Shown here in pieces: positions 28,101 to 36,678 of a stretch of 64,000 bases of DNA. A program made the position numbers and the translations under genes. A model generated the notes under the pieces. That model was not told the origin of the DNA. It did not search any database and saw only the letters and a list, made by a program, of their open reading frames with translations. Position 1 is the stretch's first letter; the number at the start of each line of letters is the position of its first letter. The DNA comes from Chryseobacterium lactis (GTDB lineage Bacteria; Bacteroidota; Bacteroidia; Flavobacteriales; Weeksellaceae): NCBI RefSeq assembly GCF_003815875.1, contig NZ_CP033924.1:1426001-1490000 (forward strand), given 5' to 3'.

Positions 28101-28201
28101 ACCGGAATTTCTTCCTGAAACTCTTTCTGAGCCAGCTTATTATTTAAAGCTGGATCTTTAAGTTCATGAATACTTCTGAATTGTATTTTGTTTGAAGCCA
28201 T
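25139..28201 (-). CDS. actB: Alternative complex III iron-sulfur subunit ActB
   Basis: ActB is the large extracytoplasmic subunit. The 1020-residue protein has a twin-arginine signal (SRRDFLKLLGF, about 49-59) followed by a lipobox-like LAAC, so it is probably folded before export and lipid anchored. Residues 75-740 are a molybdopterin-enzyme-like domain, which in this family lacks the cofactor. The C-terminal third is ferredoxin-like, with clusters at CTGCGACIIAC, CQHCNHAPCETVC, CIGTRYCANNC and CSMCIQ plus later cysteines, which suggests four Fe-S clusters. It lies 23 bases after actA. Confidence 0.96.
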   Translation of the reverse strand: MASNKIQFRSIHELKDPALNNKLAQKEFQEEIPVEDFLGDAEKNGSSTSRRDFLKLLGFSTAAVTLAACEAPVIKTIPYVVKPHDIIPGVPNYYASTYFDGFDFASVLVKTREGRPIKIEPNPAGGDLGKTNARAQASVLSLYDNDKVKQPKLDGKDETFDKVDSFVIKGLEEAKASGKKIVVLSHSFASPTFKKLFAEFKAKYPTAELVTFDAYPYAAGLDAAQEVFGQRTLPVYDLKGSELVVSFQADFLGDYNASSLESSYAAARKPGASMLRHIQVESNMSLTGANADSRYRLKPSAVNKTLVEVYNAIVGGGTSDKTATEIANELKAKGSKAVVFADGSKGAQVLAHLINQKLGSVAFTGKANLLKEFNGARYQEFLGWVNGGQVGVLVTNNVDPIYAHPKGEDFKKSLSKVPYVVAVADKKNEMYKAAKAVIPVANWLESWGDIEPQTGVYSLMQPTIQKIYKSRQIEESLLVWKNGKNNASNNYYDYLKASSASLLGGTSFNKALYNGINASTNSTTLSYAGGNAAQAVAELGNFKASELELVLYTTTSMGDGTQANNPWLQELPDPITRMSWDNYLTISPKDAEKFAIDNDLNARMQLDGSIVNLTVNGVTIKDVPVFVQPGQAEGSVGLALGYGKKNSGATADTGVNAYPLFDGSNLVLSGVKIEKTGEDHEFAGIQLQNTLMGRYEIAKEVPLAEFINVAFDDEHKGWNKPLEYHTISGALPARKIDLWDAFDDTDGPHFNLSIDLNSCTGCGACIIACQAENNVPVVGKEEVRMSRDMYWLRIDRYYSSRQKVEVYEGLKEGMAVPELYGTAFNKEGGALNHPADNPDVIFQPVMCQHCNHAPCETVCPVAATSHGKQGQNHMAYNRCIGTRYCANNCPYKVRRFNWFTYNLNDKFDYNMNNDLGRMVLNPDVVVRTRGVMEKCSMCIQMTQNTILEAKKEGRKVKDGEFQTACSKACSTGAMTFGDMNDKDSSIREQYASNRRYYLLEEIGTKPNVFYHTKVRNRVEK

Positions 28202-28224
28202 TTATACTTCTAATTTTTTAGTTA

Positions 28225-29583
28225 TTAATAATGACATTTACCACACTCAAGACCTCCAATTGCATCTACAGTGATCTTACCTCCATCTTGTGGATACTGT
28301 TTTTTCAACTTGTCATGTAGATTCTTGAAGTACTCTTTATTATAACCGTTGTTCATATCAACCTCAGTCGTTCTGTGGCACTCAATACACCATCCCATAG
28401 TAAAGTCGTTAGCCATTTGAACAACATTCATTGTATCAATTTTTCCGTGACAAGCTTTACATACAACATCAATTTTGTTGTTTGGATTCTTTTTGTTGAA
28501 AGAATTGATGATCGCTTGTTCTCCAGCAATTACGTGTTGAGAGTGATTGAAGTAAACGAAATCCGGCATGTTGTGGATTCTTGTCCATTCAACCGGTTGT
28601 GTTTTTCCTGTATACTGTTGTTTTGCAGGATCCCAACCTGTTGCTGCGTAGATCTTCTGGATTTCTCCGTCATAGAATGCCTTGTCTTTTCCTGGCTCCA
28701 TGTAGTGATCTGCGTTGTATTCAGAGATAGTTCTGTGACAGTTCATACAAACGTTCATAGAAGGGATCTCAGATACCTTTCCGTATTTAGCACTAGAGTG
28801 ACATAACTGACAGTCAATTTTTTGTTCTCCAGCGTGGATTTTGTGAGAGAAGTAGATCGGTTGCTCAGGTTTGTACCCTTTGTAAACCCCAATCCACATT
28901 AACCAGTTCCATACTCCGTAAGCTGCCAAAATAGCAAGGATAGCTAGTAAGCCTTTTCCTACATAGTGGAACTTCTCGTACATTTCCTTGAACGAACGAA
29001 CTCTTGTTTCGTTAAGACCTGCTAATTCCTCAGACTGGCCTAGTTTTACAAGCTGTCTTAGTTTAAGTAAGATCCAAACTAATAAACCTGCGATCGCTAA
29101 AAGGGAAATGATTACAATGTTTGTAGTCGTTTTGTCTGCTGGTGCTGCCGCCGTTGCGTCAGTTGCAGTGGTTGCTTCCGGTTTTTTCTCTTCCGGAGCC
29201 GGAGGATTAGTAGTGAAAGCTAAAATGTCATCAATATCCTTCTCTGTAAGATTAGGAAACTGTAACATTTCAGTTTTATTATACTTTTCGAAAATTTCAT
29301 TGGCGTATTTATCCCCAGAAGCTCTTAGAGCTTTGTTGTCTTTGATCCACTTGTGAAGCCAATCTTTGTCTACACCACCTTCTGTCTTTACTCGTTCTAC
29401 AACCCCTTTCAACGGTGGTCCTATTACTTGTTTATCCAGCGCGTGACATGCAGTACAATTCGCTTTGAAAAGTTTCTCTCCGTTTTTAGGATCGCCGTCT
29501 TGCCCGTAAAATGAAGCACTGGTTGATAGCAATAAGCCTATTGCGATCAACGTTTTTTTATAATGCTTTCTCCAACTAATCAT
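28225..29583 (-). CDS. actA: Alternative complex III multiheme cytochrome c subunit ActA
   Basis: ActA is the multiheme subunit of alternative complex III. The 452-residue protein has an N-terminal signal/anchor (10-27), a monoheme cytochrome c domain with CTACH (about 43-47), a linker rich in Ala/Pro/Thr, two membrane segments (about 154-171 and 207-230), and a C-terminal multiheme domain with CQLCH, CMNCH, CKACH, CIECH and CGKCH. Six CXXCH motifs are present in total. The monoheme module fused in front is a notable layout. It is the first gene of the act operon. Confidence 0.95.
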   Translation of the reverse strand: MISWRKHYKKTLIAIGLLLSTSASFYGQDGDPKNGEKLFKANCTACHALDKQVIGPPLKGVVERVKTEGGVDKDWLHKWIKDNKALRASGDKYANEIFEKYNKTEMLQFPNLTEKDIDDILAFTTNPPAPEEKKPEATTATDATAAAPADKTTTNIVIISLLAIAGLLVWILLKLRQLVKLGQSEELAGLNETRVRSFKEMYEKFHYVGKGLLAILAILAAYGVWNWLMWIGVYKGYKPEQPIYFSHKIHAGEQKIDCQLCHSSAKYGKVSEIPSMNVCMNCHRTISEYNADHYMEPGKDKAFYDGEIQKIYAATGWDPAKQQYTGKTQPVEWTRIHNMPDFVYFNHSQHVIAGEQAIINSFNKKNPNNKIDVVCKACHGKIDTMNVVQMANDFTMGWCIECHRTTEVDMNNGYNKEYFKNLHDKLKKQYPQDGGKITVDAIGGLECGKCHY

Positions 29584-29630
29584 TTAAATTATCTTATGTT
29601 AGTAAATTATTGAACATTCAATCAATTCCG

Positions 29631-29659
29631 CAAAAATAATATTTTTAACAGGAATTTAA
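29631..29659 (-). promoter_or_regulatory. Possible act operon promoter
   Basis: On the minus strand TATTTTTG (29638-29631) is preceded by TTA at an 18-base spacing, one mismatch from the TTG consensus. The box ends 47 bases before actA. Confidence 0.35.
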
Positions 29660-29721
29660 CGGTATATCCAAAAGGGAAAATATCATTTACGTTTAATTTG
29701 TATTGATTCTAAATAACTGGT

Positions 29722-29752
29722 TTGGTATAGTTTTTTAATTTGTATAAATTTG
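29722..29752 (+). promoter_or_regulatory. Predicted promoter of the SPOR protein gene
   Basis: TTG (29722-29724), a 20-base spacer and TAAATTTG (29745-29752) match the consensus. The box ends 15 bases before the ATG. Confidence 0.6.
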
Positions 29753-29767
29753 CGCAAACAAGTTTAA

Positions 29768-30325
29768 ATGAGAAATTTGATCAAAATATTTTCGATATTA
29801 TCATTATTTGGTTTTTATAGTATTGAAGCACAGCAGGTTGTTAAAAAAGATACCCTTTCGGGAACGGAGCTTGTCATGACGATGGATTCCAAAATCAATG
29901 CGGCTCTTGAAGGAATCGAAGGCAAATGTTCTAAAGTGGTAACAAATAATCCTTCCCGGGATTATGGAAATATTGATGGTGGTATTTCTACGGGAGGAAT
30001 TGCGAAGCCTCCAAAAATATATGTTCCGAGCAGGGAACTTACCAATGCTGAAATTTGTAAAAAAAATCCTAGAATTTTAGGATATAAAATCCAGATTACA
30101 ACAGTAAAAAGTAATGAGGAAGCTAATGAGGTGAAATCATATTTCAGAAAAAGATTTCCAAATTTGAAAGTAGAAACGGATGCTTCTTTAAGACCTAATT
30201 ACAAGATTTTAGCAGGAAGTTATTTTACGAAGCAAAGTGCTGCTTCTGACCTTTCTAAGATCAGAGAGTACTTCAAATCTGCAGTAGCAGTACAGTACAG
30301 AATTTTCTGTGCTGAAGCGAAATAA
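29768..30325 (+). CDS. SPOR domain-containing secreted protein
   Basis: The 185-residue protein has a Sec signal peptide (1-21, cut after SIEA) and a C-terminal SPOR domain at about 110-185, seen in GYKIQITTVKSNEEANEVKSY and YKILAGSYFTKQSAASDLS. SPOR domains bind peptidoglycan denuded of peptide stems, usually at the division site. The middle part (22-105) is unassigned. It is a single gene with its own promoter and terminator, divergent from the ACIII operon. Confidence 0.88.
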   Translation: MRNLIKIFSILSLFGFYSIEAQQVVKKDTLSGTELVMTMDSKINAALEGIEGKCSKVVTNNPSRDYGNIDGGISTGGIAKPPKIYVPSRELTNAEICKKNPRILGYKIQITTVKSNEEANEVKSYFRKRFPNLKVETDASLRPNYKILAGSYFTKQSAASDLSKIREYFKSAVAVQYRIFCAEAK

Positions 30326-30353
30326 GATCAATTTATTCAAATAATAGAACAAG

Positions 30354-30380
30354 AAAGCTGAGATTTTTCTCAGCTTTTTT
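30354..30380. terminator. Bidirectional terminator after the SPOR gene
   Basis: A perfect AAAGCTGAG stem with a 6-base loop is followed by T-runs on the plus strand. It overlaps the stop codon of the convergent membrane protein gene. Confidence 0.85.
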
Positions 30381-31674
30381 ATTGGTAATAGGTTTCCATA
30401 AACCAGAAGAATTCTGACATTCTAAACCAATTATTGGCGAGCAGATAGACGAATAATATACTGACTGTTACGGTTAAAAATGACAAAATTTTAGCGGATC
30501 CGGCGTACGCATAGAAAAGCCATCCTAACATCAGTGGATATACAAAAACAAAGTGCCCGCCGTAGATATATGATGTATGAAGTCCGAATCTCATCATGCA
30601 ATGGATCACAATATCAATGAAGAAAGATATCATAATCACCTGTACCCATTTATTTTTGAAATTTTTAAGATAACTCCAACTTATCAGGATTAATATAATG
30701 CCTATAAATAGATAAGAAAATACTGATGAATACAGATCCATATACAGTCCTTTGAAGGCAAATCCCTGCATGTTGTGTTTATCTGAGAGAATAAAGCTTG
30801 GAAATAAGATGTTTCCTCCAAAAAAGAAGGAAAGAATCATGTCCCAGGTGGGCATCGTTTCTACGTTGGAAAACTTTTCATACTGCTGATTGGTTTTTGA
30901 AAAGATCGTTTCGTATTTAAAGTCGATTCTGTTTAAATAAAGCAAGATGTAACAGATTGCAGCAATACTTACTCTCAAAGCTGCACTTCCCAGCTTTTTC
31001 CAGTTCTTAAAAAGGTTTTTCTCAAAAAGAACCGGAATAAAAACCTTTACAAAATTTGTTATCGTAAGTCCTCCGATACTAATCGCAGCCAGTGACAGTG
31101 CTAGAGCCGGCGTTTTTTCTTCTTTTTTAAGCTTGATAGCTGCGTAATAATTGTATAAAGAAAGTAAAAACAGGGTATATGTAAAGTTCTCCGGAGTAAA
31201 AGATAATAGGATGTTGGTCGAAAATACTCCAAAGAACAGGATAATGAGTAAACTTAAGTTGAAAGGAAGCCTGATAATATTCCTTACATATTTATAAACC
31301 TGAATAATATTTAAGCTGATAATGATATTACTGAGCCATGCCAATGTCAATCTGAAAGTAGAATCCATTTTTCCGCCAGAAATGAATAATGAAAACTCCC
31401 TTACCCAATTAAAAAAATAGTAGGAGAGTGGATGTCTCTCAAAACTTCCGCCGGTCATAAGTATAGATTTGTTGTCAAAGCTGAAGTAGGCATCCCATGG
31501 AATTCTGTTGTCAAATATTATCCTGTAGTGAATAGCAATATAAGATCCCAATATTCCGTAACAGGTAACGAAAAACAGGAAAATAGCCAGTTCGGTATAA
31601 GACGATGGGAAAACCAGTCTTAAAAAATGAATGAATTTTGTTTTGATAAAAGACACGCGTCGTATTTTTTGCAA
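30379..31674 (-). CDS. Polytopic membrane protein, GT-C-like (possibly DUF6080)
   Basis: The 431-residue protein has about ten to eleven membrane helices. An acidic pattern after the first helix (IPWDAYFSFDNKS, around 78-90) and the family-like ERHPLSYYFFN segment suggest a GT-C-type glycosyltransferase fold, and the sequence resembles what I recall of DUF6080 proteins. No activity can be assigned. It is a single gene between the SPOR gene and the T9SS cargo gene, with no partner to hint at a pathway. Confidence 0.7.
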   Translation of the reverse strand: MQKIRRVSFIKTKFIHFLRLVFPSSYTELAIFLFFVTCYGILGSYIAIHYRIIFDNRIPWDAYFSFDNKSILMTGGSFERHPLSYYFFNWVREFSLFISGGKMDSTFRLTLAWLSNIIISLNIIQVYKYVRNIIRLPFNLSLLIILFFGVFSTNILLSFTPENFTYTLFLLSLYNYYAAIKLKKEEKTPALALSLAAISIGGLTITNFVKVFIPVLFEKNLFKNWKKLGSAALRVSIAAICYILLYLNRIDFKYETIFSKTNQQYEKFSNVETMPTWDMILSFFFGGNILFPSFILSDKHNMQGFAFKGLYMDLYSSVFSYLFIGIILILISWSYLKNFKNKWVQVIMISFFIDIVIHCMMRFGLHTSYIYGGHFVFVYPLMLGWLFYAYAGSAKILSFLTVTVSILFVYLLANNWFRMSEFFWFMETYYQ

Positions 31675-31683
31675 AAGTAAAAC

Positions 31684-31708
31684 AAAAAACCACCAATTTT
31701 GGTGGTTT
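31684..31708 (-). terminator. Terminator of the T9SS cargo gene
   Basis: A perfect palindromic stem AAACCACCAA with its complement and a T-run on the minus strand lies 25 bases past the stop at 31733. Confidence 0.85.
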
Positions 31709-31732
31709 AATGAAGATTGTATAACGGTGTTA

Positions 31733-32593
31733 TTATTGTTTGATAACTTTTTCTGTAGTAGAAGTGCCGTCAGAGAACTCTACCTTCATCAGATAAGTCC
31801 CTTTCGGAAGTGATGAAATATCTGCTTTCCCGGAATTATTACCGGTAAGTGCTTTTCCTGAAAGGTCAATCACTGTGGTTGATTTTATTTTTTTATCTGT
31901 TTTAATATTGATTTCTCCTGTTGTAGGATTCGGATAGAAAGATGCACTGGTTTTTGTTTTTGAAACTTCAGTTGTTGCAAGTGTGCCGTTGGCAATAACT
32001 TGTACATCATCTATTGAAACAGCATCAGCATCGGTAGCGGTGTACTGGAATCTGATTTTTACATTCGTTTGCCCGATATAAGAATTTAAGCTTTTTTGAA
32101 CTGAAACTGTATTATACAGATCAGTGTCTACGTTGCCATCACCGTCATCAATGAATCCGGGTTCTGTGTCTTCGTCCCAAAGAGTTGTCCAGTTTGTCCC
32201 GCCGTCTGTGGAGATCTGGGCAATAAGGTTTCCTTTATTTAAGCTGATCATATATGCCCAGCCTAATTTTACTTTGAAATTGAAGACAGGGCTTGATGCA
32301 CCAGCCAGACTGAATGTAGGGCTTACTAAATTGGCAACATTAGCTGATGAATGCCAGTCTAAAGTCGCTGAATTATTTCCGCTTATTTTAAACCTTGTTC
32401 TTAGTTCTACGTTACTCGCTCCTGTCCCGGCAAAAACAACACTTGTGAAATCCCAAGCTCTTAGTGGGTTGGTGTTGGATTTTGTCCATCCTGTAGGTGG
32501 AAATGTAGCTCCCTCAAAATCTTCTGAAAGTAATGTTTGGGCATTACCATACAAGCAAGATAAAATTGCTAAAGAAAGTATAGTTCTTTTCAT
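31733..32593 (-). CDS. T9SS cargo protein with choice-of-anchor domain
   Basis: The 286-residue protein has a signal peptide (1-18, cut after GNA), an N-terminal adhesin-like domain that begins SEDFEGATFPPTGW (choice-of-anchor J/MAM-like, about 20-205) and a C-terminal type A type IX secretion sorting domain (about 215-286) with SFYPNPTTGEINI and GTYLMKVEF. The product is predicted to be exported by T9SS and released or attached at the surface. No enzyme motif is visible. It is a single gene with its own terminator. Confidence 0.9.
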   Translation of the reverse strand: MKRTILSLAILSCLYGNAQTLLSEDFEGATFPPTGWTKSNTNPLRAWDFTSVVFAGTGASNVELRTRFKISGNNSATLDWHSSANVANLVSPTFSLAGASSPVFNFKVKLGWAYMISLNKGNLIAQISTDGGTNWTTLWDEDTEPGFIDDGDGNVDTDLYNTVSVQKSLNSYIGQTNVKIRFQYTATDADAVSIDDVQVIANGTLATTEVSKTKTSASFYPNPTTGEINIKTDKKIKSTTVIDLSGKALTGNNSGKADISSLPKGTYLMKVEFSDGTSTTEKVIKQ

Positions 32594-32676
32594 ATTGAAT
32601 ATTTTCTTAAATGTAGTGAAAATATTTAATATTATGATTAAAAAAATAATATAACGTTCAAATTATTAGCACTTTA

Positions 32677-34218
32677 TCAAGAACTGCAAGAAAGTGTAGA
32701 ACATCCGGTAGTGTCGTTATAGTCAGATGGTCTTTTGCGGGAGAACTCTGGAAACAGCTCTTCATAAGGGGTCTCTAAAGCCTTAGTCAACTTTTCAAGC
32801 ATCTCTGTTTTTCCGCTATTGATTTCCTCAATACACTCATAAAGCAGATAGTTTCTAAGGATAAATTTTGGGTTTGTTTTCTTCATAAGGGCTAAAGAAT
32901 CTTCTTTGGAAATTGAGTTTAATGCCAGACGAGATCTGTATTTTCTTATAAAATCTTCAAGCTTTCTCAGTTTTTCTTCATCCCATGCTAGGTAAGACAC
33001 ATTTTTGAAATGTTCTTCCAGGTTTGTCTCTGAGGTTAGTTTTTCCAATTGATTAAAAAACAAGGTGTAATCAAATTGTACTTCCTGCATTAAGCCCTGC
33101 CAGTTGGTGAAAAACTCTTCATCTTCCTCTTTTAGTTCGTCAAAACCGAATTTCTTGCAAAGCATTGTATCATGAGCTTCCCAAAAATAAGTTCCAAAAT
33201 GATTTAAAGTATCCTCCAGGAATTTTTCATCCTCAATCAATGGGTGAAGTGCATTGGCAAGCTGCCAGAGGTTCCACTGGGAAATCTGACCTTGTTTTCC
33301 GAAAGCATATCTTCTTCCCGGAAGATCTGTGGTATTGGGCGTAAAATTCAAATCATACTCATCCATCATTGAATAGGGGCCGTAGTCAATGGTTAGCCCT
33401 AAAATTGACATGTTATCGGTGTTCATGACCCCATGTACAAATCCAACTCTGAACCACTCGACCATTAAATTTGCGGTACGTGTACAAATGTTCCCGAAGA
33501 AATCTTTATATCTCTGAATGCCGGATGATGTAATTTCCGGATAATAATTTTCAATAGTGAAATCGGCGAGCTCCTGTAATGTTTTATATTCTCTTTGAGC
33601 CGACATCAGCTCAAAATGACCGAAACGCAAAAAGCTTTCGGCGGTTCTTATAACGACTGCTCCTTTTTCCAGTTGCGGATTTCCATCATACATCATATCG
33701 CGAACCACCTCTTCTCCGCTAAAAGTCAGGCTTAATGCTCTTGTAGTAGGAACTTTCAGATGGTACATGGCTTCGCTCATCAGGTATTCCCGGACAGAAG
33801 ATCTCAAAACAGCTCTTCCATCTGCATGTCTGGAATACGGCGTAGCACCGGCTCCTTTCCATTGGATTTCCGTTTTCCTGCCTGAATCATTGGTGATTTC
33901 TCCTGCCAGAATTGCTCTTCCATCTCCAAGTTGTCCGGCCCAATTGCCAAACTGATGGCCTGCATAAGCCGTTGCATAGGTTTGAATATTTTCCGGAAGA
34001 TTGCTTCCAACCAGAAAGTCCAGATCTTTTTCATCAAATTTCCCCAGTCCTATTTCCTCCGAAAGTTTTTCGTTAAAGGCAATCAATTGAGGTTGATCAA
34101 AGCCTGCCGGCTGAGTTGTTGCCAATAAAACTTTTGGAGTATTCCTTTGCATAGGGTTATTGGAGAAATCCCCGGGAAATTTCTTGATAAAGGGCTGTCT
34201 GATACGATCGATATTCAT
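32677..34218 (-). CDS. selO: Protein adenylyltransferase SelO
   Basis: SelO is a pseudokinase-fold enzyme that transfers AMP to protein Ser, Thr or Tyr residues. The 513-residue protein has the family blocks YAGHQFGNWAGQLGDGRA and RTAESFLRFGHFE, and the metal/catalytic segment GVMNTDNMSILGLTIDYGP. It ends CSTLSCSS, with Cys511 third from the end, at the position of selenocysteine in animal SelO. It lies downstream of the PBP1A terminator, and its -7 box nearly touches the start codon, so the mRNA may have almost no leader. Role in this organism is unknown. Confidence 0.93.
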   Translation of the reverse strand: MNIDRIRQPFIKKFPGDFSNNPMQRNTPKVLLATTQPAGFDQPQLIAFNEKLSEEIGLGKFDEKDLDFLVGSNLPENIQTYATAYAGHQFGNWAGQLGDGRAILAGEITNDSGRKTEIQWKGAGATPYSRHADGRAVLRSSVREYLMSEAMYHLKVPTTRALSLTFSGEEVVRDMMYDGNPQLEKGAVVIRTAESFLRFGHFELMSAQREYKTLQELADFTIENYYPEITSSGIQRYKDFFGNICTRTANLMVEWFRVGFVHGVMNTDNMSILGLTIDYGPYSMMDEYDLNFTPNTTDLPGRRYAFGKQGQISQWNLWQLANALHPLIEDEKFLEDTLNHFGTYFWEAHDTMLCKKFGFDELKEEDEEFFTNWQGLMQEVQFDYTLFFNQLEKLTSETNLEEHFKNVSYLAWDEEKLRKLEDFIRKYRSRLALNSISKEDSLALMKKTNPKFILRNYLLYECIEEINSGKTEMLEKLTKALETPYEELFPEFSRKRPSDYNDTTGCSTLSCSS

Positions 34219-34222
34219 CCTT

Positions 34223-34230
34223 CAAAGGTA
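34223..34230 (-). promoter_or_regulatory. -7 element adjacent to the selO start codon
   Basis: TACCTTTG on the minus strand is followed by AAGG and then the selO ATG. A TTG lies 24 bases upstream, one beyond the usual range. If used, transcription would start at or within a few bases of the start codon. Confidence 0.4.
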
Positions 34231-34240
34231 TTAATTATAA

Positions 34241-34273
34241 AAGAAAAGACCTTCCAAATTATTGAAAGGTCTT
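34241..34273 (-). terminator. Terminator of the ricT-gldH-PBP1A unit
   Basis: AAGACCTT and AAGGTCTT arms followed by TTCTTTT on the minus strand lie 21 bases past the PBP1A stop. Confidence 0.75.
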
Positions 34274-34293
34274 ATGTATTTCTAAAAGAGAAT

Positions 34294-36672
34294 TTATTTA
34301 TTGAAATCTACCTCATCGTTGGAATGAAGGTTTTCATTGATGTTTTCCTCTTTCTTTTCTGTAGGTTTTTTAGGAGTAGGATCTGCCGGCCTTGGATTTT
34401 TGATCTCGTCAATCGTTTGAAGGCTTCCGTCATCTCCATATCCGCCACTTAACCCCTTAAGGTTTGAGCATCCGTCTTTCCAGTCTGAAGGTTTGATAAA
34501 TTTATCATCAGGTGTAACTCCTAATGTTTTATCTGCCCATACTTTCTTCATGAAAATAGCCCAGATCGGTAATGCCATTCTTGCACCCTGACCTTCACCT
34601 GTACCAAAGAAGTGAGTTGCTCTGTCTTCCCATCCAACCCAGGCTCCTGTCGCCAGTTTTGGAGTAATTCCCATAAACCAACCGTCGGAGTTGTTCTGTG
34701 TGGTACCCGTTTTAGCTGCAATTTCCACTGCTTTTGATATTCCTCTTCTTCCCAGTTCTCCTGAAGCGGTACCATATTGTGCAACACCTTTCATCAATTC
34801 AATCATGGTGTAGGCATATAATGGGTTCATTACTTCTTTTGGTTCTACATTTACTTCTTTAATAACCCTTCCGTTGGCATCTTCAATTCTCCAGATCATT
34901 TCCGGTTTATTGTAGTTTCCATAGTTGGCAAAAGTACTGTAGGCACCTAACATTTCATAGATGGTAATATCTGATGAACCTAAGGCGATTGTATTGTTTC
35001 TTGGAATATCTTCCGTTACTCCCAGATCTCTTGCAGTCTGAATAACGGCATCTACGCCTGTCATTTCAATAAGTCTTGCGGCAACCGGGTTTTGGGAGTG
35101 TGCCAATGCATCTTTTAAAGTAAGCATTCCACCTCTTCCCGGAACGTGCCATCCGTTATGATCATAAGTTCCGTTGGAAACTGCCGAACAAGGAGTCATT
35201 CCCAATTTCATAATAGCAGTAGCATATACGAAAGGCTTAAAGGTAGATCCTACCTGTCTTTTCCCTTGCTTGATATGATCATATTGGAAGTGTTGCCAGT
35301 CGATACCACCAACCCACGCTTTGATCTCACCGGTTCCAGGAACCATTGACATTAAGCCTGCCTGTGCAATCTGCTTGTGATATCTGATAGAATCCCATGG
35401 TGACATTTCAACTTCTTCCTCTCCGCTCCATGTAAATCGTGAAGTTTTGATCGGTTTTTTGAATTCCATCATAATGGAATCTTCAGGCATACCATCTGCT
35501 TTAAGCAGCTTGTATCGGCCGGTTCTCTTCATCGCCTGAAGCATAACAGCACTAATTTGCTTGTCTGTAAGATAGTAGAAAGGTCTGTTCTTTCTGCCTC
35601 TTTGTTCTGCATCAAATCTTTTCTGAAGATCAGTTAAGTGTTCCTTGATCGCTTCTTCTGCGTACTTCTGCATTTTAGAATCAAGAGTCACATATATTTT
35701 TAAACCATCCTTATACAGGTTAAGTTTCTTACCGGTTTCTTTTTCATGAGTTTCAAGATATTTATCAATCTCTTTTCTCAAATAAAACTTATAATACGCG
35801 GAATATCCGTCAGTAATACTTTTAATAGGGTGGAAATCTACCTCTACAGGAGTGCTGATTGCCTTTTGATAGTTGGCATCACTGATATATCCTGTTTTCT
35901 GCATCTGATCCAGTACAACGTTTCTTCTTTCTTTTGCCTTTTCAGGATATCTGTAAGGGTTGTTTTTTCTTGGATTCTCAAGCATGGCAACAAAAGTCGC
36001 TGCTTCCGGTAAAGTAAGTTCCGAGGTCTTTTTATTAAAGTAAACTCTGGAAGCCATTTCAATACCATTGGCATTGAAAAGGAAGTCGAATTTATTGAAA
36101 TAAAGAGTGATAATCTCTTCTTTGGTATATCTTTTTTCAAGACTTACAGCCACTACCCATTCTTTCAGCTTCTGAAATCCTCGCTCAAATTTGTTTTGAG
36201 AAGCATTTCCTGTGAAAAGTAGTTTCGCAAGCTGTTGTGTAATGGTGGAACCACCACCACGTCCACCACCATATGCTACCGCTCTGGCAACTGAATATAA
36301 GTCGATTCCTGAATGTTCTTTGAAACGCTCATCTTCTTTTGCCTGAAGGGCATAAATAAGGTAAGGAGGAAGATCCTTATACACGATAGGCTGTGTTTTT
36401 TCTTTTTCAAATTTGCCTAAGGTGACCCCATCTGAAGAAATAATCTCTGAAGCGACAAAGATGTCCGGATTTTCAAGTTCTTTTACATCTGGCATTTCCC
36501 CAAGGAAACCCTGAGAAACAGCAAAGAAAAGCCCTGAAATTCCTAAAACTACCGCAATGAGTCCAATCCAAATAAATGAAACCCATTTTTTCCAGGAGGT
36601 ATTCTTCTTTTTTTTGGGAGGCAGAGGAAATGTTTTCCCTCTGTTTCCTGCATTTTTCTTGTTTTCTTCCAT
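34294..36672 (-). CDS. Class A penicillin-binding protein 1A
   Basis: This bifunctional enzyme polymerises and cross-links peptidoglycan. The 792-residue protein has one N-terminal membrane anchor (about 30-50), a GT51 transglycosylase domain with EDERFKEHSGID and GGGRGGGSTITQQLAK (about 113-150), and a transpeptidase domain with GSTFKPF (SxxK), AHSQNPVAA (SxN) and AAKTGTTQNNSD (KTG). The C-terminal 60 residues are Lys/Pro/Glu-rich and probably disordered. It is the third gene of a unit with ricT and gldH, six bases after gldH. Confidence 0.95.
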   Translation of the reverse strand: MEENKKNAGNRGKTFPLPPKKKKNTSWKKWVSFIWIGLIAVVLGISGLFFAVSQGFLGEMPDVKELENPDIFVASEIISSDGVTLGKFEKEKTQPIVYKDLPPYLIYALQAKEDERFKEHSGIDLYSVARAVAYGGGRGGGSTITQQLAKLLFTGNASQNKFERGFQKLKEWVVAVSLEKRYTKEEIITLYFNKFDFLFNANGIEMASRVYFNKKTSELTLPEAATFVAMLENPRKNNPYRYPEKAKERRNVVLDQMQKTGYISDANYQKAISTPVEVDFHPIKSITDGYSAYYKFYLRKEIDKYLETHEKETGKKLNLYKDGLKIYVTLDSKMQKYAEEAIKEHLTDLQKRFDAEQRGRKNRPFYYLTDKQISAVMLQAMKRTGRYKLLKADGMPEDSIMMEFKKPIKTSRFTWSGEEEVEMSPWDSIRYHKQIAQAGLMSMVPGTGEIKAWVGGIDWQHFQYDHIKQGKRQVGSTFKPFVYATAIMKLGMTPCSAVSNGTYDHNGWHVPGRGGMLTLKDALAHSQNPVAARLIEMTGVDAVIQTARDLGVTEDIPRNNTIALGSSDITIYEMLGAYSTFANYGNYNKPEMIWRIEDANGRVIKEVNVEPKEVMNPLYAYTMIELMKGVAQYGTASGELGRRGISKAVEIAAKTGTTQNNSDGWFMGITPKLATGAWVGWEDRATHFFGTGEGQGARMALPIWAIFMKKVWADKTLGVTPDDKFIKPSDWKDGCSNLKGLSGGYGDDGSLQTIDEIKNPRPADPTPKKPTEKKEENINENLHSNDEVDFNK

Positions 36673-36678
36673 TTATGG

